Source: Sphingomonas sanguinis NBRC 13937
Lineage (GTDB): Bacteria; Pseudomonadota; Alphaproteobacteria; Sphingomonadales; Sphingomonadaceae
Direction: 5' to 3'
Assembly: GCF_001591005.1 (NCBI RefSeq)
Contig: NZ_BCTY01000001.1
Span: 248,001 to 312,000, forward strand
Length of the DNA stretch: 64,000 nucleotides
A program made the position numbers and the translations under genes. Positions 35,960 through 45,215 of this stretch are shown here, piece by piece (position 1 is the stretch's first letter; each line of letters opens with the position of its first letter). The notes beneath the pieces are model-generated. The model saw nothing but the letters and a program-made list of their open reading frames with translations, made no database searches and had not been told where the DNA came from.

Positions 35960-37038
35960 TCCCGCTGACCCTCACCATCACCCGCGCCGGTATGGCGAAA
36001 TTCACCGCCGCGCAGCTGACCGCCGGGCTCGACCTGACGATCGCGGCGGTGGGGCTGACCGACCGGCCGATCGTCGCCGCCCCGACGCTAGAGGCGCTGC
36101 CTGGCGAGTTTCGTCGCATCACCATGGTGTCGGGCAAGCAGGTGGGCGATGCGGTCGTCCACCTGACGATGCGCGACGATGCAGAGGTCGGCTATACCGC
36201 CTATGGCTTTGGCCTGTTCCTGGCGGACGGCACCCTGTTTGCGGCCTATGGCCAGAATGAAGCGCTATTCCAGAAATCGCCGCGCGCGACCTTCCTGTCC
36301 GCGATCGACATCGCGTTTCCCACCGGTGACATCACTCGGCTGACCTTCGGCAACACCGATTTTCTCAATCCGCCCGCCACGACCGAGGTGAAGGGTGTCG
36401 TCGAGCTGGCAACCGAAGCCGAGGCGATCGCCGGGACCGACATGCAGCGCCCCGCGCCCGTCGGTGTGACGACCAAGCTGGTCAAGGCCAGCGAAGACCG
36501 TCTGAAAGCGCTGATCGATGCCATAAATGCGTCGCTCGGCGCACTGTCCGGCGCGATCGGGACCGCGCTCGACGGCCTGGCGGCCCGGACAGTTTTTGGT
36601 TCGGGCCTGGTCAAGGGCGGCGGGCGCAACGACACCAATCGCACGCTGACCGTCGACGCCGCCAGCGCCGCGCAGATTCGTGCCGGGCTTTCGGGCGATA
36701 CGGCGATCACGCCGCGCGAACTGATCGCGGCGGGGGTGTTGTTCGTCGTCGAGGCGAGTGACGGCTATCGTCACCTGTCCGATGGCACGGTCGAGCAATG
36801 GGGTTCCGCGCCGACACGCGCGACCGAGGGAGCTTTCTCCCTGAATTTTCCCCGGCCATTTCCGACAGAGTGCACCGGGGTCTTTTCGACCGCGATCAAT
36901 CGTGGCGGCGCGGTCGATGGTCAGACGACCATTCAGCAGGTCGCGCTGTTTGCCGACCGCGCCGACCTGTTTCTCCAAAACCACCAATCGACGAACAACG
37001 ACGCTGTCGGCTTTAGCTGGCGCGCGTGGGGGCGCTAA
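35956..37038 (+). CDS. H: P2 gpH-like tail fibre protein
   Basis: A 360-residue fibre. The N-terminal part (TITRAGMAKFTAAQLTAGLD) and the region YTAYGFGLFLADGTLFAAYG match gpH-type fibre attachment domains; then TTEVKGVVELATEAEAIAGT is the repeat common to P2-like fibres. The C-terminal SDGTVEQWGSA, NFPRPFPTECTGVFST and SFSWRAWGR-like end fit a gp53-like receptor-binding tip. Short for a P2 fibre. No invertible cassette or chaperone G homologue is seen. Confidence 0.88.
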   Translation: MIPLTLTITRAGMAKFTAAQLTAGLDLTIAAVGLTDRPIVAAPTLEALPGEFRRITMVSGKQVGDAVVHLTMRDDAEVGYTAYGFGLFLADGTLFAAYGQNEALFQKSPRATFLSAIDIAFPTGDITRLTFGNTDFLNPPATTEVKGVVELATEAEAIAGTDMQRPAPVGVTTKLVKASEDRLKALIDAINASLGALSGAIGTALDGLAARTVFGSGLVKGGGRNDTNRTLTVDAASAAQIRAGLSGDTAITPRELIAAGVLFVVEASDGYRHLSDGTVEQWGSAPTRATEGAFSLNFPRPFPTECTGVFSTAINRGGAVDGQTTIQQVALFADRADLFLQNHQSTNNDAVGFSWRAWGR

Positions 37039-38895
37039 ATGGCCAAGATCACCGACCTTCCCGTTACCCAGGCGCTGACGGGAGCCGAACTGCTCCCGAT
37101 CGTCCAAGGCAAGTCGACCAAGCAGGCGACGCTGGCCAGCTTTCGCGACCTGATCGTGCCGTTCCTCCAATTCTGGTACAAGGGCGACCGGGGCGATACC
37201 GGCCCCGCCGACGCGTTCCGGCTCGATCTGGCAGCGCTGCGAAGCGCTGCCGTCCTTGACGGCAAGTCGGACTTCGATGGGTCCACCTGGTACTGGATCG
37301 CGGGGGATTATAGCGCGACGCCTGCGGATGAGATCGACGCGATAGTCGTGAAGTCAGATCATGTGCCGCTAACGCAAGGGGCATGGCGCCGTCAGCGTGC
37401 ATCCGGGCTGGTCACCAAGCCGCGCGCCAAAGCCTCTCCTTCCATGACCCAGGAGGAAACCAACAACGAACGCATCAGCCTGTATCAGGCGATGACCCCC
37501 GCAATGCGCAACCTGACGAACCTCGGCCGCTTCGTCGACGTCGGGCCCGCCGTAAAAGCGTGTCTCGACGCCGCGTTCGGTGGGGAGAACCAAGGTGTCG
37601 CGGTCGGTGGCAAGACATTGGAGATCGGTGGCGGCCGCTACTATACCAGCGTCCCGCTCGACTGCACCTATCGGGCGGATCAGAAGATCGACGACGACGG
37701 CGATCTGCGCCGCGCCAACATCGTTGGCGAGGGGTCGAACAATACGGCGATCTTCTACACGGGCCCGGCGGCTTCCCCGGCGCTACGCGTCGCCGGGTAT
37801 CGCGGCACGACCAACAATGACGGTGTGCTCATGCGCACGCGGATCGAGGGGCTGTGGCTCCGGCGGCACCCGATCGGCGCGCGCACCGGCATTGGCCTTC
37901 AGGCCCGTTACGTCGTCGGGCTGTGGCTCAGTGACGTCATCATTGAGGGGTTCGACCTGAACGCCGACCTCCGCGACATCATCCAGTTTCGCGCCGATGA
38001 ATTGCAGTTGCTGACCGCCAATGTCGGGCTGCGGGCGCAGCTTGGTGACTTCACCAATCCCAACGTTTTCCAGATGCGCGGCGGACAGGTCAGCGGGACA
38101 CGCGACATCGGCCTGCACCTGATCCGCCCCGCCAACGCCCTGATCGACACGGTCCGGTTCGAAAATTGTGGCATGGACGCTGACAAGAGCAGCACCATAC
38201 TGGCGGAACTCGGGACCCCGGAGGGCTCCGCCAGCCTGACCGTGTTCAACTCCTATTTCGAAAACTGTCAGGGTAATGCGGACCTTCAGCTTGCCCACGG
38301 CTATCCCTATAATGCGATGGTCAAATGGTACATGAACACCTGCCACCGGGGCGGCGGGCGTTTCGTCAAGCATCATATCGATGCGGCGATTACCGGTCTT
38401 GCCGCCAGCGCCAACGCCTCGCTGGTAATTGATCACGGGCCGCAGGAATATCGCAATGTCGGAACCTATGAATCCAGTCGCCTGCGCCCTGCCGTGCGTA
38501 TTCAGACCAAGGGGATCAAGTTGATCGAGAACCCCGGCAACATCTACCCCAGCGACAACGAACGGCCGGAAACCTATGGTTTCCCAATTCTCGGCGACAA
38601 GACCGAAGTGATCAACGGGACCGTCTACGCGGACGGGACCTACGACCAGGACCCGGCCGCCACGACCAACATCGCGCGGGTAGAATTGCTAGCCACGCCG
38701 GGCCTGTTTCGCCTGCACTATCTCGTCCCCCCACGCGACGCGACGCGGATCAATCCGGTCGTCACGCTGAACAATGTCCCGGGCATGGTAAGCTGGGCGT
38801 TTCGAGCACCGGGCCATATCGACGTTCAAACCTTGTCGCCGACCGGTGACGGAAAAGCATTACCTTTCACCATATCTGCAATGGGTCACTTCTGA
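37039..38895 (+). CDS. Tailspike, predicted right-handed beta-helix
   Basis: A 618-residue protein. The N-terminal TDLPVTQALTGAELLPIVQG is the head-binding motif of phage fibres and spikes, followed by a short collagen-like KGDRGDTGP. A central beta-helix follows (repeated strands such as GVLMRTRIEGLWLRR, VGLWLSDVIIEGFDLN, VFNSYFENCQGNADLQLAHG), and a C-terminal strand-rich cap. Beta-helix tailspikes cleave host polysaccharides, so it may degrade capsule or gellan-like polymers. It immediately follows the fibre gene, giving two receptor modules. Confidence 0.82.
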   Translation: MAKITDLPVTQALTGAELLPIVQGKSTKQATLASFRDLIVPFLQFWYKGDRGDTGPADAFRLDLAALRSAAVLDGKSDFDGSTWYWIAGDYSATPADEIDAIVVKSDHVPLTQGAWRRQRASGLVTKPRAKASPSMTQEETNNERISLYQAMTPAMRNLTNLGRFVDVGPAVKACLDAAFGGENQGVAVGGKTLEIGGGRYYTSVPLDCTYRADQKIDDDGDLRRANIVGEGSNNTAIFYTGPAASPALRVAGYRGTTNNDGVLMRTRIEGLWLRRHPIGARTGIGLQARYVVGLWLSDVIIEGFDLNADLRDIIQFRADELQLLTANVGLRAQLGDFTNPNVFQMRGGQVSGTRDIGLHLIRPANALIDTVRFENCGMDADKSSTILAELGTPEGSASLTVFNSYFENCQGNADLQLAHGYPYNAMVKWYMNTCHRGGGRFVKHHIDAAITGLAASANASLVIDHGPQEYRNVGTYESSRLRPAVRIQTKGIKLIENPGNIYPSDNERPETYGFPILGDKTEVINGTVYADGTYDQDPAATTNIARVELLATPGLFRLHYLVPPRDATRINPVVTLNNVPGMVSWAFRAPGHIDVQTLSPTGDGKALPFTISAMGHF

Positions 38896-39125
38896 TGCAG
38901 CCCTATGTCTATGAAGGTCGAGCCGTCTTGGCGATGCAGTGGCTGGGTCAAACCATCGAAGGCGTCGCGATCGAAACGCGCAGATGGGGAATCATTGGAA
39001 AAGTCGAAACGTCGACAGGGACACAGTGGATTTCGGAAGGGGACTGGCTTGTCGATGAGGGCGGCTCGCGTTCCATCGTCTCCCCAGCCCTATTTGCTGA
39101 AGCGGTCCCCGCGCCAGGCGATTAA
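38895..39125 (+). CDS. Small protein after tailspike, unknown function
   Basis: A 76-residue protein (LAMQWLGQTIEGVAIETRRW, GDWLVDEGGSRSIVSPALF). No signal or membrane segment is present. Its start overlaps the tailspike stop by 1 nt. In P2 the fibre chaperone gpG occupies this place, but I see no similarity to gpG. Small modules of this type follow spike genes in several phages and could aid folding. Confidence 0.6.
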   Translation: MQPYVYEGRAVLAMQWLGQTIEGVAIETRRWGIIGKVETSTGTQWISEGDWLVDEGGSRSIVSPALFAEAVPAPGD

Positions 39126-39149
39126 GCCAATCGTCAGGCCATCGCTTAA

Positions 39150-39176
39150 CTCTTGTAGAGACAGTCTCTACAAGAG
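39150..39176. promoter_or_regulatory. Late-promoter palindrome 3, before V
   Basis: A perfect 27-bp palindrome centred at 39163 with half-site CTTGTAGAGAC and outer CT/AG. The centre is 44 nt and 56 nt before the two in-frame V start codons. It comes 24 bases after the small gene, so V heads a new transcription unit. Confidence 0.7.
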
Positions 39177-39206
39177 GCGGGCCTCGCCAGAAAATACGCA
39201 AAGCGC

Positions 39207-39773
39207 ATGGTCGCGGCCATGGCTGATCCTGCTGATATTCAGCGCCTTGTGGGCGATCTCCTGCGCGAAGGACTGGTCGCGTCCGTCGATCACGATGCGG
39301 GGATCTGCACCGTCGAATTCGCGGATGACCTGACCACCGGCGATATCCCCTTCCTGTCACCGCGCATGGGTGCGGTGCGGATATGGCTCCCACCCTCGAT
39401 CGGTGAACAGGTCCTGGTGCTGGCGCCCGAAGGCGACGCCGCGCGCGGCCTAGTGATCGGTGGCCTGGCCAGCGATACGCATCCGCATATCGGGCGCGGC
39501 CCCGGTGTGGCGCTGGAATGCGACGACGGCGCTCGCCTCGCCTATGATCCCCAAACCCACAACCTGACGATTGCCCTCCCCTCCGGCGGCAAGGCCGCGA
39601 TCGTCGCGGACGGTGGGCTGTCGATCAAGGGCCCCGTCACGATCGACGGCCCCGTCGACGTGACCGGCAAGCTGACCGCCAGCGAGGACGTCGTAGGCGG
39701 CGGCAAGAGCCTGAAGAACCACCTCCACACTAAGGTTCAGGCGGGCGCCGCCATCTCCGGTCCGCCGCAATGA
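39207..39773 (+). CDS. V: P2 gpV-like baseplate spike protein
   Basis: A 188-residue (184 from ATG 39219) central spike. DIQRLVGDLLREGLVASVDH, MGAVRIWLPPSIGEQVLVLA and the C-terminal region with GPVTIDGPVDVTGKLTASED strands and SLKNHLHTKVQAGAAISGPP are the gpV fold, including the HxH iron-binding tip motif (HLH). It pierces the outer membrane. The first ATG and the second both lack a Shine-Dalgarno sequence. Confidence 0.93.
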   Translation: MVAAMADPADIQRLVGDLLREGLVASVDHDAGICTVEFADDLTTGDIPFLSPRMGAVRIWLPPSIGEQVLVLAPEGDAARGLVIGGLASDTHPHIGRGPGVALECDDGARLAYDPQTHNLTIALPSGGKAAIVADGGLSIKGPVTIDGPVDVTGKLTASEDVVGGGKSLKNHLHTKVQAGAAISGPPQ

Positions 39774-40144
39774 TCGGCATGAACCGCACCACCGGCCGCC
39801 CCCTGTCCGGCGTCGACCACCTGGTCCAGTCGATCAACGATCGCCTGTCGACCCCGCTCGGCACCCGCGTCGGTCGCCGCGACTATGGCAGCCTGGTCCC
39901 CGAGCAACTGGACCAGCCTAACAACCAGCTCGGGCGGCTGCGCGTCATCGCGGCGGCTGCGCTGGCGCTGCTCCACGAACCGCGCGCGCGGATCCGCCGC
40001 ATCACCCTGGCGCCCGGCGCGGACAGCCATGCGGCCGTGCTGACGATCACCGGCAACCGGACCGACGTCGCAGGCAAACCCGCCTTCATCGCCACCTCGA
40101 CCATCCGCGCGCTGTCCGCGCTTTCGCAAAGGGCCCCCTCATGA
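39770..40144 (+). CDS. W: P2 gpW-like baseplate protein
   Basis: A 124-residue gp25-like baseplate wedge protein. HLVQSINDRLSTPLGTRVGR and RDYGSLVPEQLDQPNNQLGR are family hallmarks. Coupled to V and FI by 4-nt overlaps. In P2, V and W precede J; here they precede FI instead. Confidence 0.9.
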   Translation: MIGMNRTTGRPLSGVDHLVQSINDRLSTPLGTRVGRRDYGSLVPEQLDQPNNQLGRLRVIAAAALALLHEPRARIRRITLAPGADSHAAVLTITGNRTDVAGKPAFIATSTIRALSALSQRAPS

Positions 40145-41313
40145 GTTTTCAGCACGGCATCAACGTTCGCGAGGTGACCCGCCAGCCGCGCGGCCTGGCC
40201 ACCGTCGCCACCGCCGTCATCGGCCTGGTGGCGACCGCGCCTGCGGCCGATGCCACCGCCTTTCCGCTCGATACGGCGGTGAAGGTGACCAACGTCCAGG
40301 ACGCGATCGCCAAGGCGGGCGCGACCGGCACGCTGCTGCCCGCCCTGCGCGCCATCGCCGGGCAGGTCGACACGACGATCGTCGTCGTCCGTGTCGCGCC
40401 GGGCGGGACCGACGCCGCCACCACCGCCGCCATCATCGGCGCCGACGTCGCGGGCGTGAAGACCGGGATGCAGGCGCTGTTGACCGCCCCGGCACAGCTC
40501 AACGTCCAGCCGCGGATCCTGGGGGCCCCCGGCCTGGAATCGGAGGCGGTGACCAGGGCCCTGGTGCTGGTGGGCAAGAAGATGCGCGCCCGCGTCTATG
40601 CCAAGGCCCTGGGCCTCGATCGCGGCGCGGCCATCGCCCACCGGGCGCTGTTCCCCGACGCACGCGAACTGACCCTCCTGTGGCCCGGCGTCACCGCGCC
40701 TTACGGCGCAAACGGCACATCGATCGCGGTCCCCGTCGCGGCCGTCGCGATGGGCGCCCGCGCCGCGATCGACGCGACCCAGGGCTGGCACAAGACCCTG
40801 TCCAACGTCGCGCTGAACGATCTTGACGGCCTGACCGACGACGTCACCTTCGACCTGCAGGACGAAACCTGCGACGCGAACGTCCTGAACGCCTCCGAGC
40901 TGGTCACTGTAGTGCGCATTGCCGGAACGCTTCGCTTCTGGGGCAACCGCACCTGCGCCGTGAAGGATAGCGATTTCGCGTTCGAAGGCGCGGTCCGCAC
41001 CGCGCAGATCCTGGCGGACAGCATCGCGATCGGCCTGGTGTGGGCGCTCGACAAGCCGCTGGTCCCCTCGCTGGTCAAGGACATCGTCGAGCAGGTCAAC
41101 GAACTGTTCCGCATGGAAAAGCGCGCCGGGCGTATCCTGGGGGCCGTCGCCAGCTTCGACGGCGCCAAGAACCCGGTCGACGCGCTGAAGGCCGGAAAGC
41201 TGACCATCGGCTTCCGATACACGCCCGTCCCGCCGCTCGAGAATCTGGGGATCGAGCAGGAGATCACGACGGAATTCCTGCTCGACTTCGCGACCCTGTC
41301 GGTCGCCGCCTGA
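40141..41313 (+). CDS. FI: P2 FI-like contractile tail sheath
   Basis: A 390-residue sheath protein. The N-terminal HGINVREVTRQPRGLATVAT and VIGLVATAPAADATAFPLDT, the middle GASRARIYAK-like VLVGKKMRARVYAKALGLD and the C-terminal DIVEQVNELFRMEKRAGRIL fit the P2 family. It forms the contractile outer tube. 24 bases separate it from the tube gene. Confidence 0.95.
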   Translation: MSFQHGINVREVTRQPRGLATVATAVIGLVATAPAADATAFPLDTAVKVTNVQDAIAKAGATGTLLPALRAIAGQVDTTIVVVRVAPGGTDAATTAAIIGADVAGVKTGMQALLTAPAQLNVQPRILGAPGLESEAVTRALVLVGKKMRARVYAKALGLDRGAAIAHRALFPDARELTLLWPGVTAPYGANGTSIAVPVAAVAMGARAAIDATQGWHKTLSNVALNDLDGLTDDVTFDLQDETCDANVLNASELVTVVRIAGTLRFWGNRTCAVKDSDFAFEGAVRTAQILADSIAIGLVWALDKPLVPSLVKDIVEQVNELFRMEKRAGRILGAVASFDGAKNPVDALKAGKLTIGFRYTPVPPLENLGIEQEITTEFLLDFATLSVAA

Positions 41314-41337
41314 CCCTCATCGTAAAGGACTGATCCG

Positions 41338-41850
41338 ATGGCATTCCCGCCGAAGCTCAAGCAGCTCATGATGTTCAACGAAGGCGAGGCGTTCGTCGGG
41401 GAGACGGTGTCGATCACCCCGCCGAAGCTCGTCCGCAAGCTGGAGGATTACCGCGCGGGCGGCATGGACCGCCCGATCAAGATCGACATGGGTGGCGAGG
41501 CGCTGGAAATGGAGGCCGTCTATGGTGGCCCCCTGCGCAAGATCATTCGCCAGTACGGCATGCTGTCGGTGGGCGGCGTCTACCAGCGTTTCGTCGGGTC
41601 CTATCAGGACGATGCGGCGGGGACCTTTCACAAGATCGAGATGGTCACGCGCGGCCGTCACGAAGAAATCGACCTTGGGGAATGGAAGCCCGGCTCCGAC
41701 ACCGAATTCAAGGTGAAGAGTCAGCTTAGCTTCCTGTCGGTCACCATGGACGACGAGGAGCTTTGCTACATCGACGTCCTCGGGATGATCTCCCGCGTCG
41801 GGGGCGTCGACCAGATGGAGGCGCATCGCTCCGCGTTCGGTCTGTCCTGA
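41338..41850 (+). CDS. FII: P2 FII-like major tail tube protein
   Basis: A 170-residue tube protein. KLKQLMMFNEGEAFVGETVS, ALEMEAVYGGPLRKIIRQYG and the C-terminal CYIDVLGMISRVGGVDQMEA match FII. It polymerises around the tape measure beneath the sheath. A GGACTGATCCG stretch lies before the ATG. Confidence 0.95.
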   Translation: MAFPPKLKQLMMFNEGEAFVGETVSITPPKLVRKLEDYRAGGMDRPIKIDMGGEALEMEAVYGGPLRKIIRQYGMLSVGGVYQRFVGSYQDDAAGTFHKIEMVTRGRHEEIDLGEWKPGSDTEFKVKSQLSFLSVTMDDEELCYIDVLGMISRVGGVDQMEAHRSAFGLS

Positions 41851-41918
41851 CCGTCGCCTGATCCTTTTCCGGGGCGGGTAGCAACAACGGCCCGCCCCAC
41901 AACAACCGGACCCATCTC

Positions 41919-42236
41919 ATGACCGCACGCAAGACCGAAACCATCACGCTCGAAAATGATGCGCTCGACGACGATGACAAGGTGCTGATGCCCAAGGGCA
42001 CCAAAATTACGATTCGCCGCCCGCTGGGCGGGGCGCTTCGCGGCGCCAATCTCGGGGGGCTGGTCCGCATGGACTATGACCAGATCGCCTTGGTCGCGCC
42101 ACGCGTCACCACCCCCGCCCTGGTCCCGCACATCTTTGCCGGACTCGACCCGGCCGATGTGACCCAGATCGCGGGGGAGATCGCAAATTTCTGTCTGACG
42201 AATGCGGCGCGGGCGGCGCTCTTCCCCTCCACGTAG
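41919..42236 (+). CDS. E: P2 gpE-like tail assembly protein
   Basis: A 105-residue tail assembly chaperone. The core FLENDALDDDDKV-like start and ITIRRPLGGALRGANLGGLV match the family. A slippery heptamer A-AAT-TTC lies at 42185 in the correct phase near the 3' end, and the -1 frame stays open into the next small gene, so a fused E-E' product is expected as in P2. Confidence 0.88.
   Translation: MTARKTETITLENDALDDDDKVLMPKGTKITIRRPLGGALRGANLGGLVRMDYDQIALVAPRVTTPALVPHIFAGLDPADVTQIAGEIANFCLTNAARAALFPST
42185..42191 (+). promoter_or_regulatory. Slippery heptamer for -1 frameshift between E and E'
   Basis: AAATTTC sits in the E frame as A-AAT-TTC, the X-XXY-YYZ pattern. After a -1 slip the ribosome reads AAA TTT CTG and meets no stop up to the E' stop at 42370, yielding a fusion of about 90 residues of E plus 62 from the other frame. 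Confidence 0.75.
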
Positions 42237-42244
42237 AGGACGCG

Positions 42245-42370
42245 ATGGCGGACATCGCATTCGTCTTTCACTGGCCACCCCAGGCGATGGACCGCCTTTC
42301 CGTCGCCGAACTGATGGCCTGGCGCCACCAGGCCGCCCGCCGTCACGACCCGGAGCGTCATGGATCGTAA
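42245..42370 (+). CDS. E': P2 E'-like small tail protein, frameshift extension of E
   Basis: A 41-residue open frame. IAFVFHWPPQAMDRLSVAEL and MAWRHQAARRH match the GpE family motif (FHWPP...L...EL..WR). It can be translated as the C-terminal part of a -1 frameshift product from E, or alone from ATG 42245 after GAGGACGCG. Its stop overlaps the tape measure start by 11 nt. Confidence 0.88.
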   Translation: MADIAFVFHWPPQAMDRLSVAELMAWRHQAARRHDPERHGS

Positions 42371-44822
42371 TCTTCGCCTCCGCCTGCTGATCGAAGCCGG
42401 TGACCGCGCCACCCGGCCGCTTCGCGATATCGCGGGCGGGTCGCGCGCCGCTGCCCAGGCGCTCGGCACCACCCGTGATCGGCTGAAGGCGCTGGAACGT
42501 GCTCAGGGCGACATCGCCGGGTTCCGCGCCCTCAAGATGGGCCTGCGCTCCACCGAAACCGAATTGCAGAGCGCACGCCAGCGGGTGACCGAACTGGGCC
42601 GCGCCATAGGACAGACCCAGAACCCCACCCGCGCCATGACCCGCGATTTCCAGCGCGCCAAGCAGGAGGCGGAGCGGCTGGAACGCCAGCACGCGCAGGA
42701 AACCCGCCAGCTTGGCGAACTCCGCACCCGCCTGCGCGACGCCGGGATCGCTACCACCGACCTTGCGCGCCACGAACGCGAGCTGCGCCGCCAGGTCGAC
42801 GGCACCAACCAGGAGCTGACCGAGCAGGAACGCCGCCTCGAGCGCGCGGCCGATCGTGAACGTCGCATGGCGGCGGGCCGGGCCCGCTTCACCCGCGCGC
42901 AAGGCATCGCGACCGGCATGGCGGCGGGCGGTGCGGCCGCGATCGGCACCGGCATGGCGATGGCCGCGCCGATTATCGCCGGGGTGAAGGCCGCGCGGGA
43001 ATACGAATCGACCATGACCGATATCGGTCAGAAGGCCGATCTGTCGCGGACGAAGACCGAGGCGCTGGGCAAAAGCCTGTTGATCGCCGCCCGCGCCGCC
43101 AACCAGATGCCTGCCGACATGCAGGCCGGTGTCGACGCGCTGGCGGGCATGGGTGCCAGCGTTCCCGACGCGGTCGCGATGATGCGCCCGATCGGCCGCG
43201 CCGCGACCGCCTACAAAGCGGAAATCGCCGATCTGTCCAACGCCAGCTTTGCCGCGACCGACAATCTGAAGGTTCCCGTCGCACAGACGCAGCGGGTGAT
43301 CGACATCATGGCAAAGGCTGGCAAGGCGGGCGCGTTCGAGATCAAGGATATGGCGGGGGTCTTCCCATCGCTGACCGCCTCCTACCAGGCGCTGGGGCAG
43401 ACTGGGACCGGCGCCGTCGCCGATCTCGCGGCCGGGCTTCAAATCGCGCGGAAAGGCGCTGGCGATAGCGCCAGCGCGGGCACCAACCTGGCCAACGTCC
43501 TCCAGAAGATCTCGTCCCCGGCCACCACGAAGGCGTTCGAGAAGATGGGCGTCAGCCTGCCCGACGCCCTGAAAAAGGCGTATAAGGAGGGGAAAACCCC
43601 GCTCGAAGCTATTGCCGAGATCACGAACAAGACGCTGAAAGGCGACCTGTCGAAGCTCGGCTATCTGTTCGAGGACAGCCAGGTCCAACAGGGCCTGCGC
43701 CCACTGATCCAGAATATGGCGCTGTTCCGCCAGATCCGAAGTGACGCGATGAAGTCGGACGGGACCACCGACCGCGACTTTGCCGAACGCATGAAGGACT
43801 CCGCGGAACAGAGCAAAGCCTTCTCGACCAACGCCGCCACCCTGGCGGTGACGCTGGGTGCGCAGCTGCTGCCCACCGTCAACGCCGGACTGTCCAAGCT
43901 CAATGCGTTCGCCACCTGGATCGGCGATGCCGCCCGCCGTCACCCCACCCTGACCAAGGCGCTGGCGATCGGTGCTGCGACCTTCGCCACCCTGTTCTTG
44001 GTCCTGGGGGGCGGCGCGATCGTCATCGCCGGGCTGGTCGCGCCCTTTGCCGCGCTCAGTTTCGCGGCCGGGGCGCTGGGTATTGGCCTTTTGCCGGTAA
44101 TTGGCATCGCCGTGGGTGTGGTCGCCGGGGTCACCGCGATCGGCGCGGCGGCCTATTTGCTCTACAAGAATTGGAATTCCATCTGGGGAGAGATCCGCGC
44201 GTCCGCTGCGGGCGGGATCGGTGGCATCTCCGCCCTGCTCCTGAACTTCAGCCCGATGGGGCTGCTCTGGCGCGGCTTTTCCGCCCTGCTCGGGATGATG
44301 GGGGTCACCCTGCCCGCCCGCCTGACCGACGCCGGGCGCTGGATGATCCAGGGGCTGATCAATGGGATCACCGAAAAGCTGGCGGCGCTGAAGGCGCTGG
44401 TCATCAGCGCCGGGACCAACATCGCCACCTGGTTCCGCCGGACGCTGGGGATCCATTCCCCCAGTCGTGTCTTCGCGGGGTTCGGTGGCAACATCGTCGA
44501 CGGCCTGACGTTGGGGATCGCCGCGCAGGAATCGGAGCCGGTCAAGCGCATGGACGGCCTGTCCCGCCGCCTGTCCGCCGCGATCGTCACCGGGTCCGCC
44601 CTCCCCGCCATGGCGATGGCCGCGCCCGGGCCGGGCGGCACAGGTGGCCGCGCATCCGCGCCGATCGCCTCGCCTGCACCGATCACCATTCAGATCTACG
44701 GCGCACCTGGCCAGAGCGAGACGACGATCGCGGACCTGATCGCGCGAAAGCTGCGCGAGCTGGGGATCGGCGCGCCGGTCGCGGGCTCCCCGACCTTCGC
44801 TGACCGGCCGGATTGGGAGTAA
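42360..44822 (+). CDS. T: P2 gpT-like tail tape measure protein
   Basis: An 820-residue protein. A coiled-coil N-terminus (residues about 45-175, Arg/Glu/Ala rich) is followed by small-residue membrane-like segments (MAAGGAAAIGTGMAMAAPII), the conserved tape domain with NQMPADMQAGVDALAGMGAS, two hydrophobic segments near 540-610 (LAIGAATFATLFLVLGGGAI) and a C-terminal PSRVFAGFGGNIVDGLTLGI block common in P2 tape measures. It sets tail length and is injected with DNA. The first gene after E'. Confidence 0.93.
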   Translation: MDRNLRLRLLIEAGDRATRPLRDIAGGSRAAAQALGTTRDRLKALERAQGDIAGFRALKMGLRSTETELQSARQRVTELGRAIGQTQNPTRAMTRDFQRAKQEAERLERQHAQETRQLGELRTRLRDAGIATTDLARHERELRRQVDGTNQELTEQERRLERAADRERRMAAGRARFTRAQGIATGMAAGGAAAIGTGMAMAAPIIAGVKAAREYESTMTDIGQKADLSRTKTEALGKSLLIAARAANQMPADMQAGVDALAGMGASVPDAVAMMRPIGRAATAYKAEIADLSNASFAATDNLKVPVAQTQRVIDIMAKAGKAGAFEIKDMAGVFPSLTASYQALGQTGTGAVADLAAGLQIARKGAGDSASAGTNLANVLQKISSPATTKAFEKMGVSLPDALKKAYKEGKTPLEAIAEITNKTLKGDLSKLGYLFEDSQVQQGLRPLIQNMALFRQIRSDAMKSDGTTDRDFAERMKDSAEQSKAFSTNAATLAVTLGAQLLPTVNAGLSKLNAFATWIGDAARRHPTLTKALAIGAATFATLFLVLGGGAIVIAGLVAPFAALSFAAGALGIGLLPVIGIAVGVVAGVTAIGAAAYLLYKNWNSIWGEIRASAAGGIGGISALLLNFSPMGLLWRGFSALLGMMGVTLPARLTDAGRWMIQGLINGITEKLAALKALVISAGTNIATWFRRTLGIHSPSRVFAGFGGNIVDGLTLGIAAQESEPVKRMDGLSRRLSAAIVTGSALPAMAMAAPGPGGTGGRASAPIASPAPITIQIYGAPGQSETTIADLIARKLRELGIGAPVAGSPTFADRPDWE

Positions 44823-44828
44823 AGACCG

Positions 44829-45215
44829 ATGCTGCTTGCACTCGGCATGTTCGCCTTCGGCATCGACACGCTGGCCTTCGACGCGATTCAGCGCAAGTCG
44901 AGCTGGCGTCATGCGACCGCCACCCGCATCGGTGCCCGCGACGCCACCCAATTCACTGGCCCCGGTGACGAGACGATCTCGCTCCCCGGCTCGGTCTTTA
45001 CCGAGATCGCCGGTGGCGAGGTTTCGCTCGACGAGATCCGCCGCATGGCGAACACCGGCGACGCATGGCCGCTCGTCGACGGCCGGGGCTATGTCTACGG
45101 CGCGTTCGTCATCACCACCCTGACCGAAACCAAGAAGCATTTGTGGCCCGACGGCGCGCCGCGCCAGATCGACTTCGCGATCGAGCTGCTGCGCGTCGAC
45201 GAGGACGAAGCATGA
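44829..45215 (+). CDS. U: P2 gpU-like tail protein
   Basis: A 128-residue protein. LALGMFAFGIDTLAFDAIQR, DETISLPGSVFTEIAGGEVS and GRGYVYGAFVITTLTETKKH are diagnostic for gpU, involved in tail completion and length control. Coupled to D by a 4-nt ATGA overlap. Confidence 0.93.
   Translation: MLLALGMFAFGIDTLAFDAIQRKSSWRHATATRIGARDATQFTGPGDETISLPGSVFTEIAGGEVSLDEIRRMANTGDAWPLVDGRGYVYGAFVITTLTETKKHLWPDGAPRQIDFAIELLRVDEDEA

Noticed and set aside
34354..39176. Palindromes interpreted as intrinsic terminators
   Set aside because: They lack T tracts, are conserved in half-site sequence and not only in structure, and one lies between divergent genes where a terminator has no purpose.
41766..45140. 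A 1124-codon minus-strand open frame across the tail genes
   Set aside because: Lies entirely antisense to FII, E, T, U, which have clear family motifs. Its product is low in complexity with Arg/Gly/Asp/His bias, as expected from GC-rich third positions.
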